Below are positions 7,368 through 16,279 of a stretch of DNA of 47,696 nt, piece by piece. Position 1 is the stretch's first letter. Each line of letters starts with the position of its first letter. Location of the stretch: positions 1 through 47,696 of the forward strand of contig CAWCLK010000007.1 in the NCBI GenBank assembly GCA_963796225.1. The letters are read 5' to 3'. This DNA comes from CAWCLK01 sp963796225 (GTDB lineage Bacteria; Actinomycetota; Nitriliruptoria; Nitriliruptorales; Nitriliruptoraceae). The translations under genes and the position numbers were made by a program. The notes under the pieces are model-generated. The model saw only the letters and a program-made list of their open reading frames with translations, had not been told where the DNA came from and ran no database searches.

Positions 7368-9638
7368 CTACGGGTAGGTGACGCCCACGGTCATCAGGCC
7401 GGCCTGGTCGAGGACCTCGACCTCCACCTGCGAGCCGGCCGTGCGGCTCGACCCCCGCGGGTTGGCCGCGTCGTAGTGCACCGTGGGCGAGCTGTCGTGG
7501 AAGACCTCGACGGCCGCCTTCCCACCGATCGCCATCTCGTCGTCCACCACGCGATTGCGCTGGATCAGCTGCCGGTGCAGCGTCACCTCGTCCGTGGTCT
7601 CCCCCCCGAAGGTCGCGTCGAAGGGCTGGGTCCGGTTGCGCATCAGGGTCCCGTCCTTCCACCGCAACGCCGTGTGGTGGGCGTCCAGCGGCAGGGCGAT
7701 CCCGTTGCCCGGGTGCTGGCTGGTGTTGTTGTCGTCGTAGGTCTCGTTGGAGACCCACACCAGCAGCCCGTCCTGGAACGGGAACCGCTCGGCCCAGTCA
7801 TACCGCGTGTACGGCTCGCTCCAGTTGTAGGGACCGGTCTCCAGCGTGTCGTCGTAGCCGGTGTACTGCCGGTTCTCCATCAGGTAGTACCGGTCGCCGG
7901 TCTCGTCGATCGTGCCGCTCGACAACGTCCAGCGCGGGGCGCCCTCGGCGCCGTCGGCCGTCCATGCGCCTTCGACGAGCGTCGTGGTCGAGCGTCGCTC
8001 GCCGATCTGCACCTCGTCGAGGAAGGCCCCCACGTAGTGGACGCCGCCGTCGGTGACGTAGCGGAAACGCACCCGCAGGTCCGGCACGCTCGGGACCGCC
8101 CAGCTGAGCGACGACCAGCGACCGTTGGAGGAGCCGTCCAGCGCCCCGACGGGCGTCCAGTCCGCCCCGCCGTCGGTGGACACCTCGGTGTACAGGTAGT
8201 CGTAGCCCGCCTCGATGTCGTACCAGACCTTGGCGGTGACGCTCGGACGACGCATCCCGGACGTGTCGATGGCCTCGGGCCACCGCAGCTTCACGTCGAG
8301 GTCGTCCGCGCTGCCGGTCCACCAGGCGTACTCACCCTCGACCGGCGAGGTGTACGGCACCTTGCGGTCCTCGTCGGTCACGTCGACCACCAGCGCCTGC
8401 GTGCCGCGACCGCTGGTCGCGGAGGCGGGCCGGAGCTGGTATTCGCCGCTGTCGCTGGCGTCGTCCACGACCGTGTAGCCGAGCCAGCCGAGCTGCATCT
8501 TCTCCCAGGGCCCCATGAAGTTCGGCCGCGACCCGATGTCGGTCGAGCCGTCGTTCATGTACGACCCGGACGACATCAGCGTCCAGAAGGCCGTGCTGTT
8601 CTCGCCGCCGTTGGTGTCGTAGAGGTCCGGCAGCCCGAGGTCGTGCGCGTACTCGTGGGCGAACACGCCGAGGCCACCGTTCTCCGGCTCGGTGGTGTAG
8701 TCGCCGACCCAGATGTCGCAGTCCCCGATCTTCGCGCCACCCCAGTCCAGCAGGACGGTGGTGCCGTCGTCGCTGGTGACCTTCGGGCCGGTCTCGCCGA
8801 AGCCGGTCCCGACGTACCAGCGATGCGACCAGATGGCATCCGCCCCGAGCACGCCACCGCCGGTCTCCTCACCCATGCCGGCGTGGATGGCCTGGTAGTG
8901 GTCGAGGTACCCGTCGGGCTCGTCGAAGTCGCCGTCCTCGTCCCAGTCGTACCGGTCCCAGACGTCGAAGTCGGCGAGCAGGTCACACGCCCCGTCGCCG
9001 TAGGCCGCGGCCCACGCGTCGACGGAGTCGTCCACGAACTGCCACGTTCCGCCTGCGTCCTCCACCGCGTTGTCTCCGTAGGAGGAGCCATTGCCCCCCA
9101 CCTGCACCCAGTCGGACACGTAGCCGTCGACCGTGTATGCACCACCGGACTGGGCGCGGTAGAAGTCCGCCATCGAGTTGCGGCGTCCGAACAGCACGTC
9201 CTCGTAGTAGCGCTGGCCGAAGTCCGATCGCCAGATTGTGGTGTTGTCGACGGTTCGGTCTGGTGCCGGGATCGCGTTGTGAACAGGCCCTGGCATGTCC
9301 CCCAGCCGTCCTGACGTCCCGTCGCCGAACTCCGCGAGGGTCGTGAAGATCAGCCCAGTGCCGGCGACCTCCGTCTGGACCCACTTGTCCTCGGCGACCT
9401 TCACGGTCCCGCGTGAGCTGGCTGCTGCCTCCCCGCGCCGGATGCGGCCGACCGCTTCCTGGCGCAGCTCCCGCTGGCGCTGGGCCAACGGACCGGGGCG
9501 GTCGTGCTGACGCGACGCCAGCTCCGGACGAGCCGTTCCTGCCTCGGGCGCGGCCAGCGCCGCCCCGGTTCCCATCGCGGACAGCAGGGTCGCGATCGCC
9601 ACCCCCGCTCCCAGCCCGCGTCGTGTTCGCATGCCCAC
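7368..9638 (-). CDS. Secreted M6 family metalloprotease (immune inhibitor A-like)
   Basis: The 756-residue protein begins with a signal peptide ending near ALA-AP (about residue 30) and a propeptide-like region. The M6 catalytic domain (about 120-410) has the zinc motif HEYAHDLGLPD at 328-338. An Asp-rich loop at 231-243 (DWDEDGD and following) resembles a calcium site. The C-terminal half is beta-rich with paired jelly-roll-like strands (DIEAGYDYLYTEVSTDGG and WFDxV-like FLDEVQIGE), as in InhA proteins. It is predicted to degrade extracellular proteins. The GTG start at 9638 follows GAGGAG with a suitable spacer; the in-frame ATG at 9632 is the alternative. It borders the polysaccharide island but shows no link with it. 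Confidence 0.9.
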   Translation of the reverse strand: MGMRTRRGLGAGVAIATLLSAMGTGAALAAPEAGTARPELASRQHDRPGPLAQRQRELRQEAVGRIRRGEAAASSRGTVKVAEDKWVQTEVAGTGLIFTTLAEFGDGTSGRLGDMPGPVHNAIPAPDRTVDNTTIWRSDFGQRYYEDVLFGRRNSMADFYRAQSGGAYTVDGYVSDWVQVGGNGSSYGDNAVEDAGGTWQFVDDSVDAWAAAYGDGACDLLADFDVWDRYDWDEDGDFDEPDGYLDHYQAIHAGMGEETGGGVLGADAIWSHRWYVGTGFGETGPKVTSDDGTTVLLDWGGAKIGDCDIWVGDYTTEPENGGLGVFAHEYAHDLGLPDLYDTNGGENSTAFWTLMSSGSYMNDGSTDIGSRPNFMGPWEKMQLGWLGYTVVDDASDSGEYQLRPASATSGRGTQALVVDVTDEDRKVPYTSPVEGEYAWWTGSADDLDVKLRWPEAIDTSGMRRPSVTAKVWYDIEAGYDYLYTEVSTDGGADWTPVGALDGSSNGRWSSLSWAVPSVPDLRVRFRYVTDGGVHYVGAFLDEVQIGERRSTTTLVEGAWTADGAEGAPRWTLSSGTIDETGDRYYLMENRQYTGYDDTLETGPYNWSEPYTRYDWAERFPFQDGLLVWVSNETYDDNNTSQHPGNGIALPLDAHHTALRWKDGTLMRNRTQPFDATFGGETTDEVTLHRQLIQRNRVVDDEMAIGGKAAVEVFHDSSPTVHYDAANPRGSSRTAGSQVEVEVLDQAGLMTVGVTYP

Positions 9639-9809
9639 GCTGCTCTCCTCGCAGCCAGGAGGGCGTCGCTCCCGAGACGCCCCGGCCCGGCGCCGTTGCC
9701 GAGCGTCGGAACGCTACGTCTGGCACACACCCGGCGGCGTCGCGGACGGGGAGGCGTGCGCTGGGCAGTACGAAGTGCACCGTGCGGCCGACGGGGTCGG
9801 AAGCTGGGC
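9639..9809. other. Intergenic stretch, 171 bases, between the M6 protease and the polysaccharide island
   Basis: It contains GAGGAG for the protease gene and a TAGCGT hexamer on the minus strand (9716-9711) that could be its -10 element. Beyond that I see nothing. Confidence 0.3.
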
Positions 9810-10910
9810 TCACGACGACCTTCGCCGTCCGGCGTGCAGCGCGCGAGCTCGATCGTGCAACTCCTGGAGTCGTCGGGCCACGACGACGGGCTCGTGCCGT
9901 ACGGCCGTCGCGGCACCCTGGCCACCCAGGCGGTCGGCCAGGGCAGGATCGTCCAGAAGCCGCCCGACGGCGCCGTGCAGCGCCGCCGGCGAGCCATCAG
10001 TCACGTCAGCGTGGCCCAGGGGGGCGACGACGGAGCGCACCGCCGGGTCGGCGCCGACGACCACCGGGCGGCCGTGGCGAGCGGCCTCGATGGCGACCAG
10101 CGATCCGCCTTCGGGGCGCCGCGCGGGGCGGGAGGGCACCACGACCACCCGTGCCCGGCCGTAGGCCGCCTCCACGGCCGCGCGGTCGCCACGACCGTGC
10201 ACTCGCAGATTCGACAACGTCGCGGCCTCGTCATGCACGACATCGATGAGTGGACCGTCGCCGAGCACCTCGACAGCCACGTCAGGATGCGACGTCGCGA
10301 GTCGCCGGGCCACGTCGAGGAGGTCGCCGATGCCCTTGTCGTGGCTGAGTCGGCCCACGAACAGCACGGACGTCCCGGCTGATGCCGGCGGTGGCTCCTC
10401 GTCCGGCCCGGCGACGGGCTGGTCCAGCACCTCGACGCACCGGTACCCCGCGACGCGTGCTGCTACGGCGACGGCCTCCGACACGGCGACCGCCATGTCG
10501 ACGCTGCGGCTCGCAACGGCCCGGTCCAGGGGACGCTTGATCCAGCGGTGTGCCACCCCGGCGAGCCCAGCGTCGGGCACGTCGCCCCGCCCCAACAGGC
10601 GGAAGTCGTGCAGGGTGAGCACCGTGGGACGCTCCGGCGTCGCTCGCAGCACGGAGGTGGACAGCTCACGTGCGACATTGTGATGATGGACGATCTCGGC
10701 TGCGAAGCGACGCGCACGGTCCGCGACCAGCCGAGCGGCTGCCGGGTCCCAGACGTCGAGCACCTTGTGCCAGCCCTGGTGGATCACCTCGCCGGCGAGC
10801 ACGTCGACGGTGTCTCCGGCCGCCTCGAGCGACCTGGCGATGGTGTCGAGGTAGACCTCGGCCCCGCCCGTTGGCCCGGGGGGCGCGTCGTTGACCAGCA
10901 GCACGCGCAT
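9810..10910 (-). CDS. GT4-type glycosyltransferase
   Basis: The 366-residue retaining GT-B enzyme begins with MRVLLVNDAPP and a Gly-rich GPTGGAEVYLD donor/acceptor loop. The C-terminal nucleotide-sugar half shows SVLFVGRLSHDKG (about 190-202) and an E-x7-E-type motif in GGSLVAIEAARHG. Sugar donor and acceptor are unknown. The ATG at 10910 is preferred over longer reading because it aligns with the GT-B N-terminus and has GAGG at a good distance. A TAGGGT at 10942-10937 gives it a separate promoter from the priming transferase gene upstream. It is the left-most gene of the polysaccharide island. Confidence 0.9.
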   Translation of the reverse strand: MRVLLVNDAPPGPTGGAEVYLDTIARSLEAAGDTVDVLAGEVIHQGWHKVLDVWDPAAARLVADRARRFAAEIVHHHNVARELSTSVLRATPERPTVLTLHDFRLLGRGDVPDAGLAGVAHRWIKRPLDRAVASRSVDMAVAVSEAVAVAARVAGYRCVEVLDQPVAGPDEEPPPASAGTSVLFVGRLSHDKGIGDLLDVARRLATSHPDVAVEVLGDGPLIDVVHDEAATLSNLRVHGRGDRAAVEAAYGRARVVVVPSRPARRPEGGSLVAIEAARHGRPVVVGADPAVRSVVAPLGHADVTDGSPAALHGAVGRLLDDPALADRLGGQGAATAVRHEPVVVARRLQELHDRARALHAGRRRSS

Positions 10911-10936
10911 CTGGACCTCGCGGGAATGGGCTCCCG

Positions 10937-10942
10937 ACCCTA
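10937..10942 (-). promoter_or_regulatory. Putative -10 hexamer TAGGGT for the GT4 gene at 9810-10910
   Basis: TAGGGT on the minus strand lies 26 bases before the ATG, in the 66-base gap after the sugar transferase gene. It would give a leader of about 20 bases that includes the GAGG ribosome-binding site. Confidence 0.35.
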
Positions 10943-10976
10943 GGACTCTGGCACCCGGGCGGCGACCGCGCGGCAC

Positions 10977-11639
10977 CTAGTCGACGGGGCTGGCCATCCA
11001 GGCGACTGACGTCCCCCGCCGCGTCCACGCAGGGACGTCGCCAAGTCCGACAGGCCCGGCGATCCCCAGCATGAGCAGGGCCGTGCGCCACAGGATCCAG
11101 AGGTCGAGTCGCACCGTGCCCTCGTCGACGTAGTAGAGGTCGAACTCGGGGGCCTGGGAAGGCAGCAGGTGGACCTGGTCACTGATCTGCCACAGGCAGG
11201 TGCAACCCTGCGGCACCAGCACGCGGCGCGCCCCGTACTCCCGATCCACGGGTTCGTGACCGTCCGGCATCTTCGGGCGCGGGCCGACGAGGCTGAGCCT
11301 GCCGAGCACCACGAGCCACAACTGCGGCAGCTCATCGAGCTTGTGGTGACGCAGCAGCCGCATCAGCGTGGGGAGCCGTGTCGCGACGACCTCGGGCTTG
11401 AGCGCGTAGGCCGGGAAGTCCCTGGGCAGCGTGCGGACCTTGGGCATCCGCATGACACGTCCGCCCTCCCCCAGGCGCGTCTGGACGAACAACGGCCAGG
11501 TGCGCAGCACGATGGCACTGGCGAGCAGGCACATCAGCAGCAGCGGCAGCGTGGCCACCGCGACCACGAAGCCTGCCACGAGGTCGATGGTCCGCTTCCC
11601 GAGTCGCCACGCGCTCGCAGGACGGTCGTCGACGGTCAC
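10977..11639 (-). CDS. Priming sugar-phosphate transferase (bacterial sugar transferase family)
   Basis: The 220-residue monotopic phosphoglycosyl transferase would put the first hexose-1-phosphate on undecaprenyl phosphate at the membrane. It has KRTIDLVAG, a hydrophobic hairpin (about 18-50), KVRTL, the catalytic Asp-Glu in HHKLDELPQ and then SLVGPRPKMPDG. It is the small form, lacking the N-terminal transmembrane bundle of WbaP/CpsE. The GTG at 11639 is chosen because GGGAGG lies seven bases upstream. A longer frame starting at 11831 would overlap the preceding gene and adds no family sequence. It is the only priming enzyme seen in the island. Confidence 0.88.
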   Translation of the reverse strand: MTVDDRPASAWRLGKRTIDLVAGFVVAVATLPLLLMCLLASAIVLRTWPLFVQTRLGEGGRVMRMPKVRTLPRDFPAYALKPEVVATRLPTLMRLLRHHKLDELPQLWLVVLGRLSLVGPRPKMPDGHEPVDREYGARRVLVPQGCTCLWQISDQVHLLPSQAPEFDLYYVDEGTVRLDLWILWRTALLMLGIAGPVGLGDVPAWTRRGTSVAWMASPVD

Positions 11640-11806
11640 CGGCCAGCCTCCCTCGGTTGCACCCTGGACAAGGGCCGTCGTGTCACCAACGACGCCGTAC
11701 GCCGCGAGTGACGCCCAGATACCTGAGGGAATGTGCCAGAGCCCGACTGGCCATGTCGAGCCAGGAGCGCATGTCCCGACGGCCGTCATGGTGAGCGCAC
11801 AGCGTG
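11640..11806. other. Intergenic stretch, 167 bases, no gene seen
   Basis: This gap precedes the priming transferase gene on the minus strand. TTGGTG followed 17 bases later by CAGGGT could be a weak -35/-10 pair close to the gene. Nothing else stands out. Confidence 0.3.
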
Positions 11807-12751
11807 CTAACGCACGTCCGGCCGGCTCCACGTAGCAGCCTCCACGAGGCGCCCGATCGTGCGCGCGACGTCACAGGCGGCATGGAAACGGACGTCCGGT
11901 GCTCGCCAGCCCTCACGGTTGCGCAGTCCGACCTGTTGCCGCCACCAGGCGGCGGCGACCCGGACTCCGTTGAGCCGCCGGGAGGACAGCTCCTCGCGAT
12001 CCAGCAGCCAGTCCGTGCGGCCTTGTAGGTAGGCGCGCCGCAGGATCCAGCGTCGCTCGAGTCGCTGGGCTGGCAGCTCGTGGACGACCACGGCGCCCGG
12101 GACCCACCAGGCCCGCCCCCCGACGGCCCGGACCGCACGGACGAACTGCACGTCGTCGCCGACGAGCTGCCGCTCGCCGGTCGGGCCGAGGCCACTGGCG
12201 AACCCTCCGGACGCCAGTGCCAGGTCCCGACGAACGGCGCACGATGCGGTGACCACGAACTCGTGGTCCCGGAGCGGACGCGACCCTGCGGTCGTCCCGT
12301 CGGCGTCAGCGTCCAGGTCGAAGTTGGTCAGGTAGGCCCCCACCACTGGCTCGTCAAGCCATGCGGGCCGTGGCACGTCGGGATCGAGCACCACGCGACC
12401 CCCCGTCAGGTCCGCCCGGCCGTCGAGCAGTGGCGCGAGCAACAACCGCAGCCAGTCGGGGCGGACCTCCACGTCGTCGTCGACCATCGCCAACAGCTCG
12501 GCGTCCGCCTCGGCGATCCCGCGGTTGCGGGCATGCGCGGCTCCCGGCGTGGTCTCGTGGACGTAGCGCACCGGTCGTCCCCGCACGGTCGCGGCCATGA
12601 CCTGGTCGCGGGCTCCCCCGTCAGGATCGTTGTCCACCACGAGCAGATCCCAGGAACACCCCGGGTCCTCGAGCCGGTCGAGCGACGACAGCAGCCGAGC
12701 GAGCGACGCCGGTCGGCGATGGGTGGGCAGCAGGATCGTCAGATCCGTCAT
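11807..12751 (-). CDS. GT2 family glycosyltransferase
   Basis: The 314-residue inverting GT-A enzyme has LTILLPTHRRP at the N-terminus, VVDNDPDGG, AHARNRGIAEA and the metal-binding MVDDDVEV (about residues 100-107). The GGF and ED/D acceptor motifs appear as ASGGF and GDDVQFVRAV. The C-terminal 80 residues are basic and Trp-rich with no transmembrane helix, so it is probably a soluble or peripheral enzyme. The ATG overlaps the stop of the upstream GT2 gene as ATGA, so the two are translationally coupled. Sugar specificity is unknown. Confidence 0.9.
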   Translation of the reverse strand: MTDLTILLPTHRRPASLARLLSSLDRLEDPGCSWDLLVVDNDPDGGARDQVMAATVRGRPVRYVHETTPGAAHARNRGIAEADAELLAMVDDDVEVRPDWLRLLLAPLLDGRADLTGGRVVLDPDVPRPAWLDEPVVGAYLTNFDLDADADGTTAGSRPLRDHEFVVTASCAVRRDLALASGGFASGLGPTGERQLVGDDVQFVRAVRAVGGRAWWVPGAVVVHELPAQRLERRWILRRAYLQGRTDWLLDREELSSRRLNGVRVAAAWWRQQVGLRNREGWRAPDVRFHAACDVARTIGRLVEAATWSRPDVR

Positions 12752-13599
12752 CGGCCGGTCACCCGCCCCGTCACGCGTGCGGCGATGACGGCGGCGTGGG
12801 GCCACACCAGGTGTCGACGTCGCAGGGGCGGGGCGCCGTCAGCAGCGACCCGGTCGACCACCTGACCGAGCGACGGCCGAAGCCGCACGTCGTCGAGGAC
12901 TGCGGGCCCACCGTCCCGGCGGGCCAGGGCCGTCCAGCCGGCACCGAGCCGACGGTGGAGCCGCCACACCTCGCCCAGGCTCCCCCGGGGTCGATGGTGG
13001 ACGACCGCATCCGGGGCGTACGCCAGGTGGTGCCCGGCGGCACGACACCGACGGCCGAGCTCGAGGTCGCCCGACGATCGCAGGGTGGTGTCGAATCCGC
13101 CGGCAGCCGTGAACACCTCCCGTCGTATGGCGAGGTTCGCCGTGGCCCCGAAGCCCTCATGCTGCACGAGCTCGAGCTGGTCGAGGTAGGTCGCGGCGTC
13201 GTAGCGGTGCCAGACGGTGGGGTGGGCGGGCAGGTCCTGGACGATCCGGCCGGCCACCAGGTCGACGTCGTCCTGCATCGCGTGGGCCAGGGCCCCCAAC
13301 CATCCGGGATCCGGCCGGCAGTCCGCGTCCGTGAAGGCGATCACGTCGACGTCGGGGGCGATGGCGGCCGCACCGGCGTTCCGAGCCGCGTAGGAGCCTC
13401 GCCCGTCACCGTGCACGAGTTCCGGCCCCAGCGCGTGCGAGCCCACCAGGTGCACCGTCTCGTCGTCGGATTCGTCGTCGACGACCACCACGTGGGCGGC
13501 CGCTTGGTCCTGCGCGGCCAGCGCGTCGAGGAGTCCCACGATCGTCTCCGCACCGTCCCGAACCGGGACGACGACGGCGATGGCGGGCGTGTCGGTCAC
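12748..13599 (-). CDS. GT2 family glycosyltransferase
   Basis: The 283-residue protein has AVVVPVRDGAE, VVVDDESDDET, SYAARNAGAAA and the divalent-metal motif FTDADCRPD. An acceptor-side AAGGFDTTLRSSGDLELGRR follows. There is no membrane segment. The GTG at 13599 is preferred because TAGGCT (13613-13608) ends eight bases before it, suggesting a leaderless or nearly leaderless message. It is coupled by a four-base overlap to the next GT2 gene. It lies downstream of the GH99-like gene but appears to be transcribed from its own promoter. Confidence 0.88.
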   Translation of the reverse strand: MTDTPAIAVVVPVRDGAETIVGLLDALAAQDQAAAHVVVVDDESDDETVHLVGSHALGPELVHGDGRGSYAARNAGAAAIAPDVDVIAFTDADCRPDPGWLGALAHAMQDDVDLVAGRIVQDLPAHPTVWHRYDAATYLDQLELVQHEGFGATANLAIRREVFTAAGGFDTTLRSSGDLELGRRCRAAGHHLAYAPDAVVHHRPRGSLGEVWRLHRRLGAGWTALARRDGGPAVLDDVRLRPSLGQVVDRVAADGAPPLRRRHLVWPHAAVIAARVTGRVTGR

Positions 13600-13607
13600 G
13601 GGCGGCG

Positions 13608-13613
13608 AGCCTA
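13608..13613 (-). promoter_or_regulatory. Putative -10 hexamer TAGGCT for a near-leaderless GT2 transcript
   Basis: TAGGCT on the minus strand lies eight bases before the GTG at 13599, in the 31-base gap after the GH99-like gene. The distance fits transcription starting at or near the start codon. Confidence 0.4.
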
Positions 13614-13630
13614 GACCCGTACGGCCGGGA

Positions 13631-15100
13631 TCAGCGGAGCAGGCGGCCCCGGGGCCCCCCGGTGGTGGCGCTGGTCGACTCGCCCGTCCACGCCGCGACA
13701 CGCTCGCGCGTCTGCTGGAGGGCGAGGTCGCCGAACTGCTCCGAGGGCTCGATCGAGGTTCCCTCGTACCACTCGTTCCAGGAAGTCACGACGATCCAGT
13801 CGGGGTCGCTGGCGACCGCGGCGTCCCACGTGTCCTCGTAACGCTGGCCACCGTCACGCGCCACGACGGGGTTGCCGTCACGCACGAGGTGGTCGTCGTA
13901 CCCGGGAGCGACCGTGGCGACCCAGGCCATCGGGTCGGCCCCCTCCACGGCGGTCGCCGCCCGCAGCGCCAGTGCCTGGCGTCGCGCATGGGCGGCCCGC
14001 TCCTCGGCGCTGCCGAGCGCGGAGTACCGGTGCTCGCCCCACGTCACGCCGGCGAACTCCGGCCGACCGGTGTCCCCCACCAACAGGACGTCCTGCCCCT
14101 CGGCGGCGAGCTGGTTGCGCATGGTGGCCCACATCCACGCCGGCAGCTGCTCCATCGCGTAGACGAAGACCACGGGGGTGCCGTCGTGGCGGAGGAAGGC
14201 GGGCGATTCGGCTCGCCGGAGCAGCTCGCGGAGCCATGCGTAGACCGTCGGACCCTGCTCGGCCGACAGCCCCACGGCGCGAGGCACCTCGAGGTAGCCG
14301 GTGATGACCTGGTCCTCGGCCTCGGCCGCATCGAGTGCGAGGTCGAAGCCGGTGCCGTCGGACGCCGCGCCGGCCCACGACACGACGAAGCCGTCGACGC
14401 CGGCGCCGGCGGCCTGCCGGGTCATGTCCCGCACGTCACGCCGCGCGAAGGTCGACCGCGGCGTCGCCGGTCGATCGGTGAGCCGCGAGTCGTCGTAGGC
14501 GTCGAACCACGGGTAGTAGAAGGCCAGGACCTGCTGCTCACTCGTGGCCCGGGGCAGGTCGATCGGCTCCACGTACACCTCGTCGTGGGACAGCGTCCAC
14601 TGCCGCTGGTTCGCGGGGTCGGTGCTCGAGTGGGCGTCGTTGGTCGCCGTGATGATGCTCTCGCCACGCTGCACGTCGGTGATCGCGACCCTCGTGCGAC
14701 CGACGTAGCCCTTGTCGACCGTCAGGACGACGTCCTGACCCTTCGGTTCGTACACGACGGCCTCGACCGTCGCCCACGCCTGGGTGCCCGGCTGGACGGG
14801 CGTCACCTGCCACGCCCCGCCCGCCCGGGAGACGGACGCGTTGGAGGTGCTGCGCACGGTCGCCGCGAGCACGTCACCGGGGGCCAACCGTGCGACGGTC
14901 CAGTCCGACGTGGTGCCGATCACCAACTGCAGGCGCACCGCGTCGCGGGGCGCCGAGTCGGTGGTGGCCTCCGTGCCGAGCGAGGGCGTCGCGCGGTCTG
15001 TGTCCTTCCACGCCGGGGCGCCACCGAGCAGGCTGGCAGCGAGGACACCGAGGACCAGGACCGTGCCGGCAACTCCACGGCTGGCTCGCTGGATCCGCAT
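13631..15100 (-). CDS. Exported GH99/WbsX-like glycan-active protein
   Basis: The 489-residue protein has an N-terminal signal or anchor (about 8-28, LVLGVLAASLLGG). A beta-rich domain follows at about 40-190. The C-terminal barrel begins with AFYYPWFDAY, continues with GVDGFVVSWAG and ends with VVTSWNEWYEGTSIEPS. That order matches GH99 endo-alpha-mannosidases and the related GH71/WbsX group, which share the SWNEWxEG catalytic-region motif. Inferred role: trimming, editing or remodelling of the polysaccharide made by this island outside the membrane. It could be catalytically different from GH99; sequence motifs alone do not settle that. AGGGGG lies about 10 bases before the ATG. Confidence 0.75.
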   Translation of the reverse strand: MRIQRASRGVAGTVLVLGVLAASLLGGAPAWKDTDRATPSLGTEATTDSAPRDAVRLQLVIGTTSDWTVARLAPGDVLAATVRSTSNASVSRAGGAWQVTPVQPGTQAWATVEAVVYEPKGQDVVLTVDKGYVGRTRVAITDVQRGESIITATNDAHSSTDPANQRQWTLSHDEVYVEPIDLPRATSEQQVLAFYYPWFDAYDDSRLTDRPATPRSTFARRDVRDMTRQAAGAGVDGFVVSWAGAASDGTGFDLALDAAEAEDQVITGYLEVPRAVGLSAEQGPTVYAWLRELLRRAESPAFLRHDGTPVVFVYAMEQLPAWMWATMRNQLAAEGQDVLLVGDTGRPEFAGVTWGEHRYSALGSAEERAAHARRQALALRAATAVEGADPMAWVATVAPGYDDHLVRDGNPVVARDGGQRYEDTWDAAVASDPDWIVVTSWNEWYEGTSIEPSEQFGDLALQQTRERVAAWTGESTSATTGGPRGRLLR

Positions 15101-15325
15101 GTTGACGTTCCCCCTCTGGGATGTCGGTGGTGGCCCCCACGCCGGTCAGTGAACCGCACCGAACCGGACATTACGAAGCCCTGGGACCGAAATCGTCCAG
15201 ATGGGTGAGGACCTTTAGTCATTTCGCACCAGTCCCCCTGAGCCAGTCACGGACCAGATCGGGACGCCCGTCCCGAGGAGATGCGGGCGCGGGGGGCGAA
15301 CTTGTTCCCGGGACAGGAGCATGAG
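15101..15325. other. Divergent intergenic region, 225 bases, relatively A/T-rich
   Basis: This is the largest gap in the window. On the minus strand TAATGT (15173-15168) is a likely -10 for the GH99-like gene. Around 15205-15225 a locally A/T-rich patch (TTTAGTCATTTC) could serve the plus-strand glycosyltransferase operon. An 8-base-pair inverted repeat lies at 15259-15276. No small gene is supported. Confidence 0.4.
15259..15276. repeat. Perfect inverted repeat TCGGGACG-CC-CGTCCCGA
   Basis: Eight-base arms are separated by two bases. It lies 50 bases before the GT2 start at 15326, inside the likely leader or promoter of the first exporter operon. It may be an operator for a dimeric regulator or an mRNA hairpin. 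Confidence 0.5.
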
Positions 15326-16279
15326 GTGGGTGACCATCGCAGCAGCGACCCCCGCGTGACGGTCGCCGTGTGCACGCGCGGGCGCGAGACCGCCCTGCGA
15401 CGCTGCGTGGCGTCCCTGCTCGCGCTCGACCCCGCCCCAGCCGAAGTGCTCGTCGTCGACAACCACGACGAGCCGGTGGTCGCGGACCAGCTGCGCGCCG
15501 ACACCCTCGTGGCCGCGCACCTTCGGGTGGTGCACGAGCCCCGCCGAGGCCTCGATCGAGCCCGGGACCGTGCGATGCGCGAGGCCACGGGCGACGTCGT
15601 CGCGTTCACGGACGACGACTGCGAGGTGGACCCCGCCTGGGCAGCCACGATGGGGGCCGCCTTCGTCGACCCGTCCGTCGGGCTGGCGACCGGACGGGTC
15701 CTGGCCGCGGACCTGGCCCCCGGCCCGCCCCAGTGGTTCGAGGACCGCTTCTCCTTCGACCGCGGCCCGGTCGCCCGGCGCTACGTCCCCCGCGAAGCGG
15801 CCCTGCAGGGCGTCGCGACGTACCCCTGGCAGCTCGGGACCGGGTGCAACATGGCGGTACGCCGGCAGGCGTACCTGCACACCGCCGGCTTCGACCCCCT
15901 CCTCGACATGGGCACGCGCATCGGAGGCGGCGGCGACCTCGACCTGTTCGCCCAGGTGCTGGACGCAGGGATCACCGTGGCCTACGAACCCGATGCGGTC
16001 GTTCGCCACCACCACCGACGGCGACGCCGTGAGGCGATCCGGCAGTTCCACGGATACGGGCGGACCGTGGGCGCGCTGCTGGTGAAGTACGTCCTGCGCA
16101 GGGACGGCCATCGCCGCGGCATGGTGCTCTTCGCCACCCGCTACGTGCGCGACACCGTCAAGCTCCTCGTCCAGCTCGGGCCGACCCCGGCGCCGCGATG
16201 GCTCCTGCTGGCCGAGCTGACCGGCATCGCGATCGGGGGTCCCTGCTACCTGTTCGGATCGCGAGGGCGTCGGTCATGA
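15326..16279 (+). CDS. GT2 family glycosyltransferase
   Basis: The 317-residue enzyme has VTVAVCTRGRE, VLVVDNHDEP, GLDRARDRAM and the metal-binding FTDDDCEVD. GCNMAVRR and GGGGDLDLFAQ are the acceptor and base motifs. The C-terminal third is hydrophobic and basic, suggesting membrane association. The GTG at 15326 is chosen because AGGAG at 15315-15319 lies six bases upstream; an upstream ATG at 15281 lacks such a site. Its stop overlaps the permease ATG (ATGA), making it the first gene of a GT2-wzm-wzt operon. Confidence 0.9.
   Translation: MGDHRSSDPRVTVAVCTRGRETALRRCVASLLALDPAPAEVLVVDNHDEPVVADQLRADTLVAAHLRVVHEPRRGLDRARDRAMREATGDVVAFTDDDCEVDPAWAATMGAAFVDPSVGLATGRVLAADLAPGPPQWFEDRFSFDRGPVARRYVPREAALQGVATYPWQLGTGCNMAVRRQAYLHTAGFDPLLDMGTRIGGGGDLDLFAQVLDAGITVAYEPDAVVRHHHRRRRREAIRQFHGYGRTVGALLVKYVLRRDGHRRGMVLFATRYVRDTVKLLVQLGPTPAPRWLLLAELTGIAIGGPCYLFGSRGRRS

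Noticed and set aside
11640..11831. Extended N-terminus for the priming sugar transferase
   Set aside because: The extra 64 residues do not resemble the family and would overlap the preceding gene. GTG 11639 has a strong GGGAGG at the right distance.
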